64,000 nucleotides of DNA from Aureobasidium sp. EXF-3400 (GCA_024195585.1 SWBL01000083.1:94501-158500); one strand, 5' to 3'; numbered from the stretch's first letter, positions 12,042-24,000 are shown. Made by a program: numbers and translations. The notes: generated by a model from the letters alone, not told the origin.

Positions 12042-12593
12042 ATCCCTGGCCATCTCGACATGCCCTTCTTTCCTTCTCCCTACCATCTTCTCACTGTCAC
12101 ATGATGGCAGATGTCAATTTTCTAATGCCATCGACGAACAATAATACCCTCATACGACCACGTACAGAATTTGCTTTTCTACTAAGCACACTGCGTTCAA
12201 GTCGTTACACCTCTTTTCCGATATTGCTTCTTCTCGCGATACCAATCTGCAGTTTATGGTTTTGGAATTTACTTTCTTTCTTTCTTTTAATGGTCTGTAC
12301 ATGTTGCTACGTTTTTTCTGGGGCTGTTTCAAAACATTGCGAAAAAGGCGAAATGTGATTGTACACTAGCAGAATAGCAATGAACCCAGCTCAATGCAGC
12401 CAATCCATATTCGTCGTGACGTGATGTCTGTATACCAACCTCACTATTTATAGCAGGTGGGGGAGGCTCGAAGCGGGGGACGACCCTGTTTGACGATCAT
12501 GTCATGTCATCACCGCAAACACATCTTTCTCTGCTTATCATCAACACTCGAACACACAAAGATCAAACACGTCGACAGTGACAGAACTCAATC
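12042..12593. other. Intergenic region, MSB1 3' UTR and promoter of the metallo-beta-lactamase gene
   Basis: The flanking genes run head to tail. A short ATGTC-type direct repeat (about 12500-12512) and an AC-rich leader just before 12594 are visible. No gene is evident. Confidence 0.4.
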
Positions 12594-13940
12594 ATGATCG
12601 AAGGCGAAGATTTACTGCTCTGCCCGACCTGCGGCACTCAATTCGACACACCAGCCTCCGACCCACCATCAGGCTACTGTAGGATATGTGATGTAGGCAA
12701 CCTCCGAAGTATTGCGGTCCATAGAGCTTACACAAATCAAAGGACCCAAGACAGTACATTCCGGTCAGCGGTCAATCGTGGACAAGTCTGAAAGCCGAAG
12801 CTGGAAAACATGAGACCAAGTGGAAGCAAGATGAGCATGACCCTCGTATTTGGTCTATTTGGGCGGAACCAAAGGTACGTGGAATGCTCTTTCTTTATCT
12901 GTGACTTTGTAAGGGCAAAGAGGAATGACGGAAGTGGGAAGGTGGGATGTCAAGTCCGTGGCTTCTTCTCGACAATCAGTACAAGAGATGGTAGGAAGGA
13001 GCGAAGAGTCCAATTCCTTGTTCCAGTCCCTCAGGTCAATTTGACAAGTTGAGACCACAACTGACTCTATCCATTTGACCAAACAGCTCGGCATCGGCCA
13101 ACGAGCACTTCTCCTCCAAACACCCCATGGCAACATTCTCTGGGACTGCATAGCCTACCTCGACAAACCCCTCATCGACTTCGTAAGCGATCCATCTCAA
13201 AACCTGCCCTACCCATCTCGAATCTCTCCTACCCACCATTGTATCCAAAGACTGACCCTCAAGTAGATCAACTCTCTAGGCGGCCTACAAGCAATAGTTA
13301 TCTCGCACCCTCACTTCTACACAACCCATATCTCTTGGTCTGCTACCTTTACCTGTCCTGTCCACGTCCACTCACTCGATGCACAATGGCTTTGTCGTAG
13401 ACCATCACCATCAACAAAGAGAATACTGCTTAAAAATCAGTACGAGGAAATTGTGCCAGGCGTTACTGCTATAAAGGTTGGAGGACACTTTGAGGGTAGT
13501 ATGGTGTTGCATTGGGATGGCCATTTGTTTATCGCTGATACGTTTGTTAATGTACCTGTAAGTTTTTACTTGTTCCCCTCGAAGAAAGGTAGAATACTGA
13601 CAATGTTTGACAACAGTCGGGTTTCTACCGTAAAGACAGACCGAAAGGGACTACTTCGTTCTCTTTTATGTGGTATGTTTACAACTCTCAATCCCTTCCT
13701 TGATGCTTGTTTTGACAATTGTTACTCCACAGGAGTATCCCAAACATGATTCCTCTGCCTCCGGATACAATCCATGACATATGGAAGGCAGTCAAACCAT
13801 ACGAATTTACAGTCACGCATGGCCTGTTCCCTGGTTGGGAGATTTCAGATGAGAATGTCAAGCAAAGCGTGCTCGAGAGCATGAAGATTCAGGTCAGGAA
13901 CCAAGGATTTGCTGAGCATGCTCTGTTGGATGAGATATGA
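12594..13940 (+). CDS. Metallo-beta-lactamase-fold protein with N-terminal zinc-ribbon-like segment
   Basis: Six exons, 12594-12692, 12743-12874, 13087-13182, 13267-13557, 13617-13672 and 13733-13940, encode 293 residues. The N-terminus has CPTCG and YCRIC, a small zinc-ribbon-like pair. The fold follows: GIGQRALLLQTPHGNILWD, then ISHPHFYTTH as the metal-binding HxH-type loop, VGGHFEGSMVLHW, and LFIADTF as a likely metal-bridging Asp. The intron at 12875-13086 is unusually long here (212 bases), but the protein is continuous across it (AEPK joined to LGIGQR). Members of this intracellular fungal family are uncharacterised, so no substrate can be given. Confidence 0.87.
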
Positions 13941-14391
13941 GATCAGAGGAGAAAATCAGTCATTGGACAAATGGGGCGAAGCTCAAAGTGCGATGGTATG
14001 TTTTTTGGTTCAATCAAAAGCTAAATGATATGATGAATGCATAGATACGCCTGGAACAGAATGATATTGAACGCGTGATATGCACAATGCCGCCTAGAAT
14101 AGAAATGCTTCCCAGAGAAATAGAGTGATAGGAGCTAAACTCGCTTGAGTGAAAATGGTATCGACAAGAAGAATGTAATAGGAAGAGGATGGGTATATTT
14201 TGGGCTCCGTGCCAAGTGGATAAGTAGGGAAGAGAAAAGGTGTGAGTTCAAATATGCCAGTCGGTTGATTGTCCATTGCCGAGCCGAAGTCGAAGAGAAA
14301 TGCTTTGTTGCAAATGAGATTGTCGTGTGTTCATAAAAATGGTTCGTAGGTTGCAAAAGAGTGTGGGTGTCCGGTTGACAGCTGTAAGTGT
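13941..14391. other. Convergent intergenic region
   Basis: This is the tail-to-tail gap between the metallo-beta-lactamase-fold gene and the Inp2-like gene. It is A-rich in places, and I see no gene in it. Confidence 0.4.
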
Positions 14392-16370
14392 TCATATCGA
14401 GGTGATGCGTGCTCCGACGGTGTTGCGCTTTGGTCGCAGATTCATGACAGACTGAAGTTCACGGATCATGTTGGTACTTGAGTCACGTTTGTCGCGTATC
14501 TCGGAGAGACGCACTCGCTCCTCCTGCATCTTAGCAATGCGCTCATCTCTGGTCAAAGAGCTGCGCATGCGAGGTATGTGCAGAGAGACGCCCTCGAAGA
14601 CTTCTTCATCGGATCCAGATCCTGCGAGACTGGATCTGTTTGACTTTGATTCGCCATTCAACGCGCGCAAGGCATCGGCAGGCCCACCCTCCTCGACAGC
14701 AGTGAGTCCACCAAGGCTCGCGGCTGGCGAACGAAGACCACTTGATGCTTGCGAGATTCGGCGTTCTTGCTTGTCGAGATTGCTTGCAAGAGAAGCCTTG
14801 CCATTCTCCCAGGCTTGCATAAGCATCTTCAGATCGGCTCCGATCGATTCGTATTGCGACATCAAGTTTGGGCCGAGATCAGTCAGATCATCTGAATCTT
14901 CAATTGCCTTGGTAGATTCTTCTCTCATCAGAGCCATCTTCGCTTGCAGCGATCTGATACCTTGAGAGAGATCGGTGATCTTGCGGACCTGTGTACGTAA
15001 ACGCTCGCCAGCGGGTCTGGTAGAGAGTCTGGCCTCTCTAGGGATGGTGAATTCCTCGACTTCACGAAGGAGGTCGCTCAACTTCTGTGCCCAGGTAGCA
15101 GTAGTAGTGCTTAGTGAATTCATGATCTTGGTTGCAGCCGACCAGCGTGCGAAATCAGGATTGCCTCCGTCGGCTTCGAGAGACATGAGCGAGCAACAAA
15201 CGACTCTTCTTAGAGTGCTGTACTGGTAGCTGACAACGCGCAGGCTTCTAAGAGATTCCGGGTCGTCCTCCTCCAAAGAGATGAGTGCAGGGCTTACGGC
15301 CTCTTGGACGGCGTGGTGAGGAATGTCGTAAACATCCAGATATTTCTCCATGTCATCCTGGTTGAGTAATGCCTTGAGCGAAACGGTTGCATCCCTGAAG
15401 GCAGGCAATGCTTCGGTGTAGGCTTTGTTAAGAGCACTACGCAGTTTGGCGCATTTTCGGTTGACCTTAACATCGTCGAAGCGGGAGATTGGAGGTAACG
15501 GGGTACTCCTGCGATCTATTAGCAGATGTCATATGGCTCGATAGACAGTCATCGTACAGTCTGTAGCCCTTGGAGACAAGCTCAACCTCCTGAATCAAAG
15601 ACAAGGCAGCGGAGGTGGTGATATCAAAGCCACGAGCATTGGTCGTCAGGGCTGAGACTGTGTCCACAGCTTGGTGTCTAAGGTACTGCAGCCATTGTCG
15701 GCGGATGTATGCGTAGAACAGAACGGCCGCTACGGCAGCGCACAGTAGTGCCAATAGGATACGGCTCTTGCTCAGTCTGGAACCACGAAGCCAGTTGAGT
15801 AGTAGGACGAGGACGAAGGCAACACCGGCTGTAGCGGCGACGCCAGAGATGTTCAATGTGGCATTCGGGGTCAAGTCCGTGTTGGCGAAAGGAGCACCAT
15901 TGATCTGGGTGGTGTGTAATGAGCCAAGGTCGGGGTATTCGTTGAGCAGCTGCGAAGCGACGATAAGGTAGCGGAAGTGTTCGAGGAAGCGATTGTTCTC
16001 AGCTCGGCCGATACGAGAGTTGACAGCACGCTATAGAGTGTCAGAAAGTGGATAAGGACTGAAGGAGGACTGGAGAGGATAGCGTACCGACCAAGCATGG
16101 TGAAGCTTGGAGACAGTTCCCTGAGCAGGGAAGCGGAGGTTTAGGGGCTGGTTGAATGACCTGAGCGAGGGCTTCTGCGGCGCGACAGTCGGAGTGAAGG
16201 GAGGTGTATGCAAGGGCTCCTGGTTGAGGTAGTTGAACGAGTCGTCGGCGGTGCCATGGCCTGCAGCAACACGTTAGTGGCCTTGTCCGGTTTGCGAGGA
16301 AGGCGCGTCTGCGTGACCGACCTTCGAGTAGGGCAGCAAGCGGGCTGTCGTCTTCATAGTAGCTCTCCAT
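14392..16370 (-). CDS. INP2: Vezatin/Inp2-type membrane protein (myosin-binding, peroxisome inheritance)
   Basis: Four exons, 16370-16322, 16260-16088, 16030-15558 and 15508-14392, encode 603 residues. Introns are 61, 57 and 49 bases, the last with a TGCTAATAG branch. Two adjacent membrane segments (GVAATAGVAFVLVLLLNWL and ILLALLCAAVAAVLFYAYI) sit near residues 150-195. A large helical domain follows with the conserved block VNRKCAKLRSALNKAYTEAL. The C-terminus is coiled-coil-like and charged. This matches the Pfam family described as the myosin-binding motif of peroxisomes. In yeast, Inp2 is the peroxisomal receptor for myosin V; the fungal homologues are divergent, so the symbol is a family-level assignment. 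Confidence 0.8.
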
Positions 16371-16822
16371 TCACGCGGCGGCTAACACTGTCCTAGGTCT
16401 GTCACGTCTACCTCGTCGCGCAAGAGGGTTCGGGACAGGGCTAACAAGTGTATAAGATCAAGATCAGGATCAAGGTAGCAACAGGCACAAGGCCATCGTC
16501 CCCGTGCATCCAGATCCAGACGTTCTTGCCTTGCTAAATGAGATGCCATCATGCAACGTGGAGAAATTAGCGCAAAGTTTAACTGCACGGGTCAGACGCA
16601 GGGACCTGCCATACGCGGTTCCCGCCATGCCGGATTGCCAACCTCAAATGACTCGGCACTGTTCGTTTTGTTATTATCACTTACGAGGCAGAACACCCGC
16701 CGGCTCGTTGCTTGGGAACAGGAAATTGCACTTAAATGTATACCTCTATTTCATTAAACAACTGCATTATTGGCCAGCCCTCGTCTAATACACATTACAC
16801 CTGCCACCTCCTACCCGCCCTC
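16371..16822. other. Intergenic region upstream of the INP2-like gene
   Basis: Both neighbours are on the minus strand. Only short unsupported ORFs are present; nothing else seen. Confidence 0.4.
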
Positions 16823-17761
16823 CTATCCGATCATCAGCCCTGCATCTCGCAGCTCCGCCAAGTCACCCCCTGCTTTGACCACAGCCTTCAGCGCTGCCTG
16901 GCTGAACCTTCGCCGTTTCTCCACCGCCTCCCTTTCACGACGCGCTTTGGTCTTGCTACTGCCCGAGGGTGCTACTCCGGTCAACAGCTTCTCGCTATCG
17001 TGTGGTGTATAGTTCACAAAACTGCCGGATGACCCTCGTGGGCTCTGCATCTGGCCTGATGACTTGCGACTGTGCCCTTTTGATGAGGGTGTTCGCCGTT
17101 GACGCCGCCGAGGCGATGGTGTGCCCGATGAAGGTGTTCGTTGTTGGCGACGTGATGTAGACGGTGTGCGTGACTCTCTTCTCGATCTGCCGAAATGCAT
17201 TTCGCTCGCCGTCTCCTCGACTCGTGACGGAGCAAGTGTAGGATCGTAACATATCCTCAGCCCGGACATTGATAGGTCGTTTGGGTAACTAGGAATCCTT
17301 GATATCGGCTGTGAACTCATGGGACTTCGTAGGATGGTCTCGCTCTCACCGCCCATCCAGGGACTGAAGGTTGGCGAAGGTTGGTGAATGTCTTTTGCAT
17401 CGAATGAATTTGCACTCCACAATCTATTGTGCTGAGATGGTTCGGGGTAGATACTTGGGACCACAGGTGATGGCTCATTCAATGCTGCGATCGGATATGC
17501 AAGTGCAGCAGGGTTGCATGTCGCCGTCTCCAGTCCTTCGGCATGAACGTACTGACTGAACACGTTGTCATACGCAGAAGTCCATTGGAGTCCCTTGCTT
17601 GACGACGGTGTACGACTGGGCCGTATAGGTAGTGGTCGAATGGGGTAAGTGTATTGATGAGTAATGGATGCCATTGATAACGTCTGAGATGTAATGTTTC
17701 TGTGAGGGGGTGAGAGTGTGTATTGTTTTGGTTGAGGGCTGCAATACACGAGCCAGCTCAT
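16823..17761 (-). CDS. Basic, Ser/Pro-rich hypothetical protein
   Basis: Single exon of 312 residues from the first ATG. An alternative start at 17674 (MASITHQYTY) is equally plausible. The middle is rich in Ser/Arg/Pro with repeated RTPSS/RRQQRTPSS units (about residues 195-240). The C-terminal 65 residues look ordered and conserved in character: NYTPHDSEKLLTGVAPSGSS followed by a strongly charged helix (KARREREAVEKRRRF) and a short hydrophobic end. The tail resembles that of many small fungal proteins of unknown function with a basic helix. I cannot assign a role; the Arg/Lys content suggests nuclear or nucleic-acid contact, which is inference only. Confidence 0.7.
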   Translation of the reverse strand: MSWLVYCSPQPKQYTLSPPHRNITSQTLSMASITHQYTYPIRPLPIRPSRTPSSSKGLQWTSAYDNVFSQYVHAEGLETATCNPAALAYPIAALNEPSPVVPSIYPEPSQHNRLWSANSFDAKDIHQPSPTFSPWMGGESETILRSPMSSQPISRIPSYPNDLSMSGLRICYDPTLAPSRVEETASEMHFGRSRRESRTPSTSRRQQRTPSSGTPSPRRRQRRTPSSKGHSRKSSGQMQSPRGSSGSFVNYTPHDSEKLLTGVAPSGSSKTKARREREAVEKRRRFSQAALKAVVKAGGDLAELRDAGLMIG

Positions 17762-18319
17762 GCAAGGTATTATATGCGGTTCTGGACAGCCTGTCCGAGT
17801 GGCTGGGGATTGTATGGAATGGAAGCTTTACAATAACCAGTCTTCCTGTTTGATGCGTATCCAAGTAGTCGGGCTTCTTTGTTCACTTACATTCCTCGCC
17901 ATCCAGCCACCTCCGATGCGTTGACGGGACTGATTCTGTGACACCATGTCTGTCAGTCAGGAGGTCCAGGTCAGATAGATCACATACCATCTGAAGCACT
18001 CTGGCTAGTCTTTAAAACAGTATGAACTACTTTCTGCTGTATGTTATGGATTGAACAGACATCAGGTTCGAGCATCTCATCATCAGTGGAATGCTAGCCA
18101 CTCTCCATGGAATGTGTCAATGACCTTGTCAGATGGTCACCAACTACCTGGATCCTTTGTTCATATAGGGTTCTATAATTAGTCTGCTCATATAGTCGCC
18201 GCATCCAGAAAGATCGAAGAGAGCGTGTGTGGGGTCCTTGCTGGTGGAGAATGATATGAGAGAGATTTGCAGGCTATGTATATATTACAGGGATATTTAC
18301 GTGAGAAACGACAGGAGTT
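17762..18319. other. Intergenic region
   Basis: Upstream of the basic hypothetical gene and downstream of SDH5 (both minus strand). I see no gene, RNA or clear repeat. Confidence 0.4.
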
Positions 18320-19293
18320 CTATTTGTCGAGATTCTTGAGCTCAGGCATGAAAGCCATGCCTTGGCCACTCTTGCTGTCCGGTTCGACCTCGCCAGACTT
18401 GTCGCCTTCCAGAACTCCGCCAGCACTGCGGTCCTTGACGTGTTGTCTCAGCATGGCCAAGACCTCCGAGTTCTTCCATCGCTGAGGCACAGGGCGATAG
18501 GCAGGCTTGAAGAGGCCAACAGTCTGAGCCCACTCTCCAGTACCAGGAGGACGAACATGCTCGTCCTTGGCGGGCTTGCCCTGGGCTACGGGTGTAGCCT
18601 GGTCAGGACCGCCTCCTTCAGCGTATTCCATGGAAGTAGGGGTGGGCTCCTGTGTGGCCCAGTAGTAGATGTCCCAGTCGTTCTCGTCGAGGAAAAGATC
18701 GTATTGTTGGAGTTGCTTGGGGGTCATTGTTTCGAGGTAGCGATCGGCGAAGGTGGACATGAGAAGGTCACTCTCTAGCGTGCCTCTTTTCCTGCTTTGG
18801 TCTGTAGGGAAAGCTCGTCAGCATGGTCTCGACATTGTCAAAGGGGCGTAGTTGTGATTGGCGACGAACATAAGAGTCTAGCCCTCGTGGTGTTGGTGTC
18901 CTCGCCCGTCCTCCTGAGAGGCTCGACACGGAAGGAACTTTCCTCGAGTTCACCTACTTCAAGATCGGCGTTGACGCCAGACTGGGGGTTGCCATCCTGA
19001 GTGCCTCCGGTCATTCTCTCAGTGTTCTCGGGCACAGAGTCCTTGGCGACGAATTTGGGGTCGACGTTGGTGATCAGCTCTGGAGGAGCGTTGTCCTTGC
19101 CAATGCTGGGCATCTCGTTGGCGATGGTCGAGGTGGTGTTGGTCAAGTGGGGGTTGAGAGGCTTCTCCATCTGAGCCTTGCGGTATGCATCGACATTGTC
19201 GTTGAGGCGGACAGTGGCCGAGCTGAAAGGACGCACCACTCGAGGAGCGGCAGCGGCGCGGAAGGATCTGAGAACGAGTCTTGCTGAAGACAT
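18320..19293 (-). CDS. SDH5: Succinate dehydrogenase assembly factor 2 (Sdh5/Emi5), mitochondrial
   Basis: Two exons, 19293-18870 and 18801-18320, encode 301 residues. The intron (GTTCGT...CAG, 68 bases) splits the Tyr codon of the signature [17 protein letters not shown]. Also present are [22 protein letters not shown], the conserved core shared with SDHAF2. The N-terminus ([23 protein letters not shown]) is an Arg/Ala-rich mitochondrial presequence. Family knowledge: this matrix protein promotes covalent FAD attachment to the flavoprotein subunit of complex II. The protein is longer than yeast Sdh5, with extra low-complexity sequence before and after the core, as is usual in filamentous fungi. 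Confidence 0.93.
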
Positions 19294-20276
19294 TTTGAGG
19301 TGTTTGGTGATGTTGGAGTGCAAAGATGAAGTCGAGCAAGACGAAGAGAGCTGCTCTTGTCTGGGGTCGAAAGGTCGAGATCTCCAGCGCGAACGCTCGA
19401 CGTCATTTTGGAATCATCATCGACTTTCTCCATGGCAAAAGTTTGTAACGCAAGACGATTTCAAAAGCCGACTACCATCCAATTGAAACTCGTTATCTTA
19501 TGCCTCCCTTCGAAGCTGTGCAATTAGTTTGAAATCAACCGTGCTTGTTCATGGCTCAAGAATATTTTACGTTGCCGTAAGGCGAGGACTCCATCTGCCA
19601 AACTTTGGCAAGGGCAATACCTATTCTTTCACGATCGCTCAAATTATCAACACCAGACTATTTGGTTGGCCCATTTAGCATTCTGTTCCTAGAAAGTTTG
19701 CTGTCTCTATGAGATACCTCTCGATTGCTAGTCGCGTCGTTCTGTCAGAAAGACAACCAAACGCACAGACATCAGTAGCTGTGTCTGAAGTTCTTTGACA
19801 GGCCCAATTTGAAACTTGACAGTGCGTGGTTTGCATGTCAGTCATGTCCAACATATAACAGCAGCGGGTGCTAGTATGCCTGGATTTACATTCTGGTATT
19901 AGCAGAGGCGTGTTCGTCGCAGCCTGAGCCTGGTGTTTGCAGCTTTCTGAATCAGAGCTGGAGTGATTGGCAAGCAGTGATTGCCTCATCTCCTGTGTTT
20001 GTCCGGTCTGAGTAAATGAAGCCTGAAGTTGAGACTGGGAGGCTCAGAAGATGATAGGTAGAGACCTGTTGAGTATAACAGGGAAGGCGCGATTCGTGTT
20101 GCAACTTCCCTATCCCACACCTGCATCTTGCATCTTCTTGTCCTTCCAACTCTCGTCTTCAGCCATCGATCCTCCAATCTCACCCTCCCTCATTTCATGA
20201 TCAATATCCCTCAAGCCTCCACCTATCGATACAAGGCCCTACCTTCATTGTTCACCACACCAACAGCACAATCACA
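19294..20276. other. Divergent promoter region between SDH5 and the BTB-like gene
   Basis: This 983-base gap serves two genes transcribed outward. The last 150 bases before 20277 are pyrimidine-rich (CTTCTTGTCC-type), consistent with a 5' UTR. No supported ORF was found. Confidence 0.45.
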
Positions 20277-21383
20277 ATGTCTAGCGATCCCACCCTTGCA
20301 GTGCCCGTGGGCACAGGTCGTCCTGGAGCATCTCGCACAAGCTCATCCCAAAGCGTGCAGCGCTCTGTTGAACGCATCGATGACCGCCAGGATCTCGGTA
20401 CTGTCGTCAAGCGAGGAGTCAGCCCAGCTGCAGACAGTGCAGTCGAAGTGGGTGCAGGCAGTGCGGCAGACGAACGTCCCACGAGCATCGCCATCCCAGC
20501 TACCAAGGCTTCGAGCACCGGAGACCTCAGATCTGGTCTGGCCAGTCCAGTGATCCCCGATGGCGCTATTCAGTGAGTTGCTCAGTCTTGAGTTGACAGG
20601 CCGATGACTAATCTGTCCGCTTAGATCACTCGTCGCTTCCATCCATGCCGACAACCCAGGCAGCAAGACTCCCACGCCTCAGGACATCCCATCTACCATT
20701 CTTCGTGCTGGTGTTACCCACAAGAAATTCCCTGTGCCCAACAACCTGCTCACCAACAAGGTCCCCTTCTTCAACAAGTTGTTGTCCACTACGCCATCTC
20801 CTACCGAGGAACAATTGACCTTCGATGACCTTGACGAATTCGCCTTCGCACTCTTCTCCCGTTGGTTGCATGGCGGCAAGCTCCAGGGTCCCTACGACTT
20901 CCACTCGGTCCAGCATTACCTCGGCCTGTATGTCATTGGTCAGAGATGGGACGTCGAAGCTCTTTGCAACGACAGTAAGTACAGCTTTCGAAGCAACAAG
21001 TATGCACCAACTTACACCTGATAGCCATCGATCTGGTCCGCTTGTACTACCACAAGAACAACATGACTGCACCTACCTTCCGCCTCGAGTACATCTACAC
21101 CTTCACCAACACGCCCAACCACATGCGCAAGTTCTTGGCCGAGACGGCTGCGTTCCGCGCACTCTGTGGTGAACCTGCAGCCAAGGGTGTCTACTTGTCG
21201 GACTCGATGAAGACACTCATCAACAAAGGTGGCGACTTCTCGGTCGACTATGCTCACTCTCTCATCAAACTCACCAAGGAGGACTTCCCCGACCCAAGAA
21301 AAGGTTCCAGGTGTGATTGGCACGAACACGCTGACGGCAAGCTGTGTGCAAAGGATGATATTGAGCCATACATGACATCGTAA
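20277..21383 (+). CDS. BTB/POZ-like domain protein
   Basis: Three exons, 20277-20572, 20625-20974 and 21025-21383, encode 334 residues. The first 110 residues are a disordered Ser/Ala-rich arm. A BTB-like alpha/beta core follows: VPFFNKLLSTTPS, then FDDLDEFAFALFSRWLHGG, then HYLGLYVIGQRWDVEALCND, the last two being the typical post-beta helical segments. A C-terminal helical region (RLYYHKNNMTAPTFRLEYIY) and a charged end complete it. Fungal BTB proteins of this kind are mostly uncharacterised; a role as a Cullin-3 adaptor is possible but unproven. Confidence 0.83.
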
Positions 21384-21609
21384 TCTGGCTTTTTATGATA
21401 GTCGGAGGCATGGATCTGTCGGGTCAGAGGTTGAGTTTGCTGTTGCTTCAAGGCTGACCAGAGAAGGGATTCAAGGGAACGAAGAGAAGACACAGATGGG
21501 AGAGAGGCTGTAATTGCTGATACAGTACCTATGAACTATTGCTGCACACGAGACAAGCACAGCTCTCGAACCTGGGATGACATGAAATGCATTATACCGT
21601 TCATCTCGT

Positions 21610-22456
21610 CTAGATGAGGTGCTTCGATCTGTAAAGTTGTGTAAGCTTGCGTTGAAAGCAGAACAGATTGCAGAGACATACCTGAAGTAAGCACGCAAGT
21701 AGACAATCTGCCATGCGCCCAGACCGACCAGCATACCCATGGTGCCAAAAGCGAACCACTTGACACGCTCGTTGGTGCTCTCGTTGGTGTCTCTCAGCTT
21801 CTGCTCACGAATACGGAGGTAGTCCAACTCGGCGACGACCTCGGCAACCATCTCTTCAATTCTGCGCAGCTCGGTCTCGACGGGCTGAAGCTTCTCGCCG
21901 GCTTGGATGGCAGACCAGTCCTTTGCATCGGCACCAATATCGATATCGAGTTCAACGTGACGGCTAGGGTTCGGAATTCCGTTGCCTGTTTCGCACATAT
22001 GTCGTTAGTATATCATGTTGTAGGCTTAGGCTGTACTGGGCAAACGTACTTGAGGTCAGGATGTTTTCGAAGCAGACATCGAAGGCAGAATCGGCGTGAG
22101 AGGTGAAAGCGTAGCGACCTTCGCCAGCGACGTCGCGAGGTCTGTGGTAGTCGTTGCCGACAGCATCCTTGATCTAAACAAGCCATATCGTGTCAGCATT
22201 TCCTTTCAACTCTCTCCTCTGTATCCAATTCAATGCCACTCACGTGCAGGTTCAGAACCTGGCCATCTCCTCTGTGTCCGCTGATGGTTGCCGTCACAAC
22301 GACAAGCTGGTCCTTTGCGACAAAGTTGCGAATGCAGCGTTCCTTGCTCGCCGACTCTGCTCCGGGATGGGCCTGGATGTCGAATTTGAGGGCGAAGCTG
22401 AGGGGCAGCAGTGCCAGTAGGAGCAGTCGCATCAAGAAGCTTGTTCGGGATTCCAT
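21610..22456 (-). CDS. ERV25: p24-family COPII cargo receptor Erv25
   Basis: Four exons, 22456-22244, 22173-22050, 21985-21682 and 21628-21610, encode 219 residues. A signal peptide ([17 protein letters not shown] region) precedes the GOLD domain with its two cysteines (RCIRNFV and DVCFENIL). A coiled coil ([23 protein letters not shown]) leads to one membrane helix ([21 protein letters not shown]) and a short cytosolic tail ending YFRSKHLI. The last exon is only 19 bases and supplies this tail. Family knowledge: Erv25 with Emp24 cycles between ER and Golgi and sorts GPI-anchored cargo; the di-aromatic tail binds COPII. Confidence 0.94.
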
Positions 22457-22959
22457 CTTTTCTCTGTTCGTTCTGTCTCGCCAGGCTCTCCTCTGATCTG
22501 TCCGGGTGTTTGGGCGTGAGAGAAGCAAAGCTCTCCTTTATTTTGGTAAACGTAGCGCCTTCCCGCTGAGAAACGACATCCCCAGATCTCCTGAAGCTGT
22601 GCTCTTTGTGCATTAAACATGCCAAGAGCTTGCATACCTCTGCATAAATCCCAGGCTGCGTACCGGACCACCCTGGCCTTGGATCGTTCTTTTATTTACT
22701 TACGTCCAATGACAGCTTCTTCTCGATTCTCCAATATCTATAACATCCTTGCTCCTCCTACGATAACGGGATCGTAATTGTGCCTATCAGCTCAGTACTC
22801 CAGATGATAAATCGGCCTCTTTGGGCTTCTTTTGGATTAATAACCACTTGCTTGAGTGGGGCCATCCTTCTACCATCGTAAATTATTGTCCTGTGCTGTT
22901 CACTTTCAGAGAACATCAGTGACAACTCCAACCATTGATCTCTCGCCTTACCAATAACC
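22457..22959. other. Divergent promoter region, ERV25 and proline racemase-like gene
   Basis: A 503-base gap between outward-facing genes. I see no clear TATA box, repeat or additional ORF. Confidence 0.45.
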
Positions 22960-24000
22960 ATGTCTCAACAAGAAGCCTTTTGGGTGCAAACAGAAGACTG
23001 GCACACAGCTGGGGAACCCTTCCGTATCATCTCGGATCTACCACCCCATTGCACCACCACGGGAAACACAGTGTGGGAACGTCGCCTCAATATTATCAAT
23101 CAACCAGACCATCCTCTAGATCTCCTACGCCAGTCTCTCTGTCATGAGCCACGAGGTCATGCCGACATGTACGGAGGTTTCATCGTCCGTCCAAACGACT
23201 CCGGTGCCCATTTCGGCGTCTTGTTCTGGCATAGAGATGGATTCTCGACAGCTTGTGGCCATGGAACTATCGCGTTGGGTCGATATGCCGTAGCCAAAGG
23301 CCTTGTACAATCTGTCCAGGATGGATCGGTCAAAGTCATCATCGACGTACCTTCCGGAAGAGTGACTGCCGAAGTCAACTTCGCAAACGGCAAAGTGCAA
23401 CATGTGAACTTTATCAACGTTCCCAGTTACCAATTTGCCAAAGATCTGCCTGTGACCGTATCAATACCTGGATCAGATACTCTACAGCTTAAGGTCGATC
23501 TTTCTTGGGGCGGCGCTACATGTGCATCGGTTGATGCTCGTGCTGTCGGTATAGACATCAAGCCATCCAATGCTCAACGCTTTATCGAGATTGCCCGACA
23601 AGTCAAGGCTGAAGTAGGCACGCGCGGAGAGCACAAGGACACATCTCTGTACACTATCGTTTTCTTCGAGACACTCAGCGATACCGACGAAGCGATCGAA
23701 CAGAAGAATGTCACGGTCTATGCAGAAGGCGCCATCGACAGATCCCCTTGTGGCAGTGGAACTGGTGCTCGAGTGGCTACTTTGTTAGCACAGGGAAAGT
23801 TGAATGGGAACAAGAAGCTCATCCATCATTCCATCATTGATACGACTTTTGAGGCTAGAATTGTTTCTCAGCAGCAGGATGAGGGATCAGAATTTCCGAC
23901 GTGCATACTAGAGGTAAGAGGAAACGCTTACCTGACTGGTCGCCACAACTTCTTCATTGACCCGAGCGATCCGACCTTCCCTGGATTCTTCCTCAAATAG
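22960..24000 (+). CDS. Proline racemase-family enzyme (proline/hydroxyproline epimerase or dehydratase)
   Basis: Single exon, 346 residues, cytosolic (no signal peptide). The fold carries both active-site motifs: ACGHGTIALG (first Cys) around residue 99 and DRSPCGSGTGAR (second Cys) around 267. GHADMYGGF near residue 68 and the WGGATCASVDAR stretch are also family features. In this family, two cysteines go with racemase or 4-hydroxyproline 2-epimerase activity, whereas trans-3-hydroxyproline dehydratases usually have Thr at the second position, so an epimerase is favoured. The substrate is proline or hydroxyproline, which fits collagen- or plant-wall-derived nutrients. A convergent amino-acid-type permease lies 100 bases away. 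Confidence 0.9.
   Translation: MSQQEAFWVQTEDWHTAGEPFRIISDLPPHCTTTGNTVWERRLNIINQPDHPLDLLRQSLCHEPRGHADMYGGFIVRPNDSGAHFGVLFWHRDGFSTACGHGTIALGRYAVAKGLVQSVQDGSVKVIIDVPSGRVTAEVNFANGKVQHVNFINVPSYQFAKDLPVTVSIPGSDTLQLKVDLSWGGATCASVDARAVGIDIKPSNAQRFIEIARQVKAEVGTRGEHKDTSLYTIVFFETLSDTDEAIEQKNVTVYAEGAIDRSPCGSGTGARVATLLAQGKLNGNKKLIHHSIIDTTFEARIVSQQQDEGSEFPTCILEVRGNAYLTGRHNFFIDPSDPTFPGFFLK

Noticed and set aside
12875..13086. Missing exon inside the 212-base intron of the metallo-beta-lactamase gene
   Set aside because: The protein reads smoothly from AEPK to LGIGQRALLL across the junction, so the intron is just longer than its neighbours.
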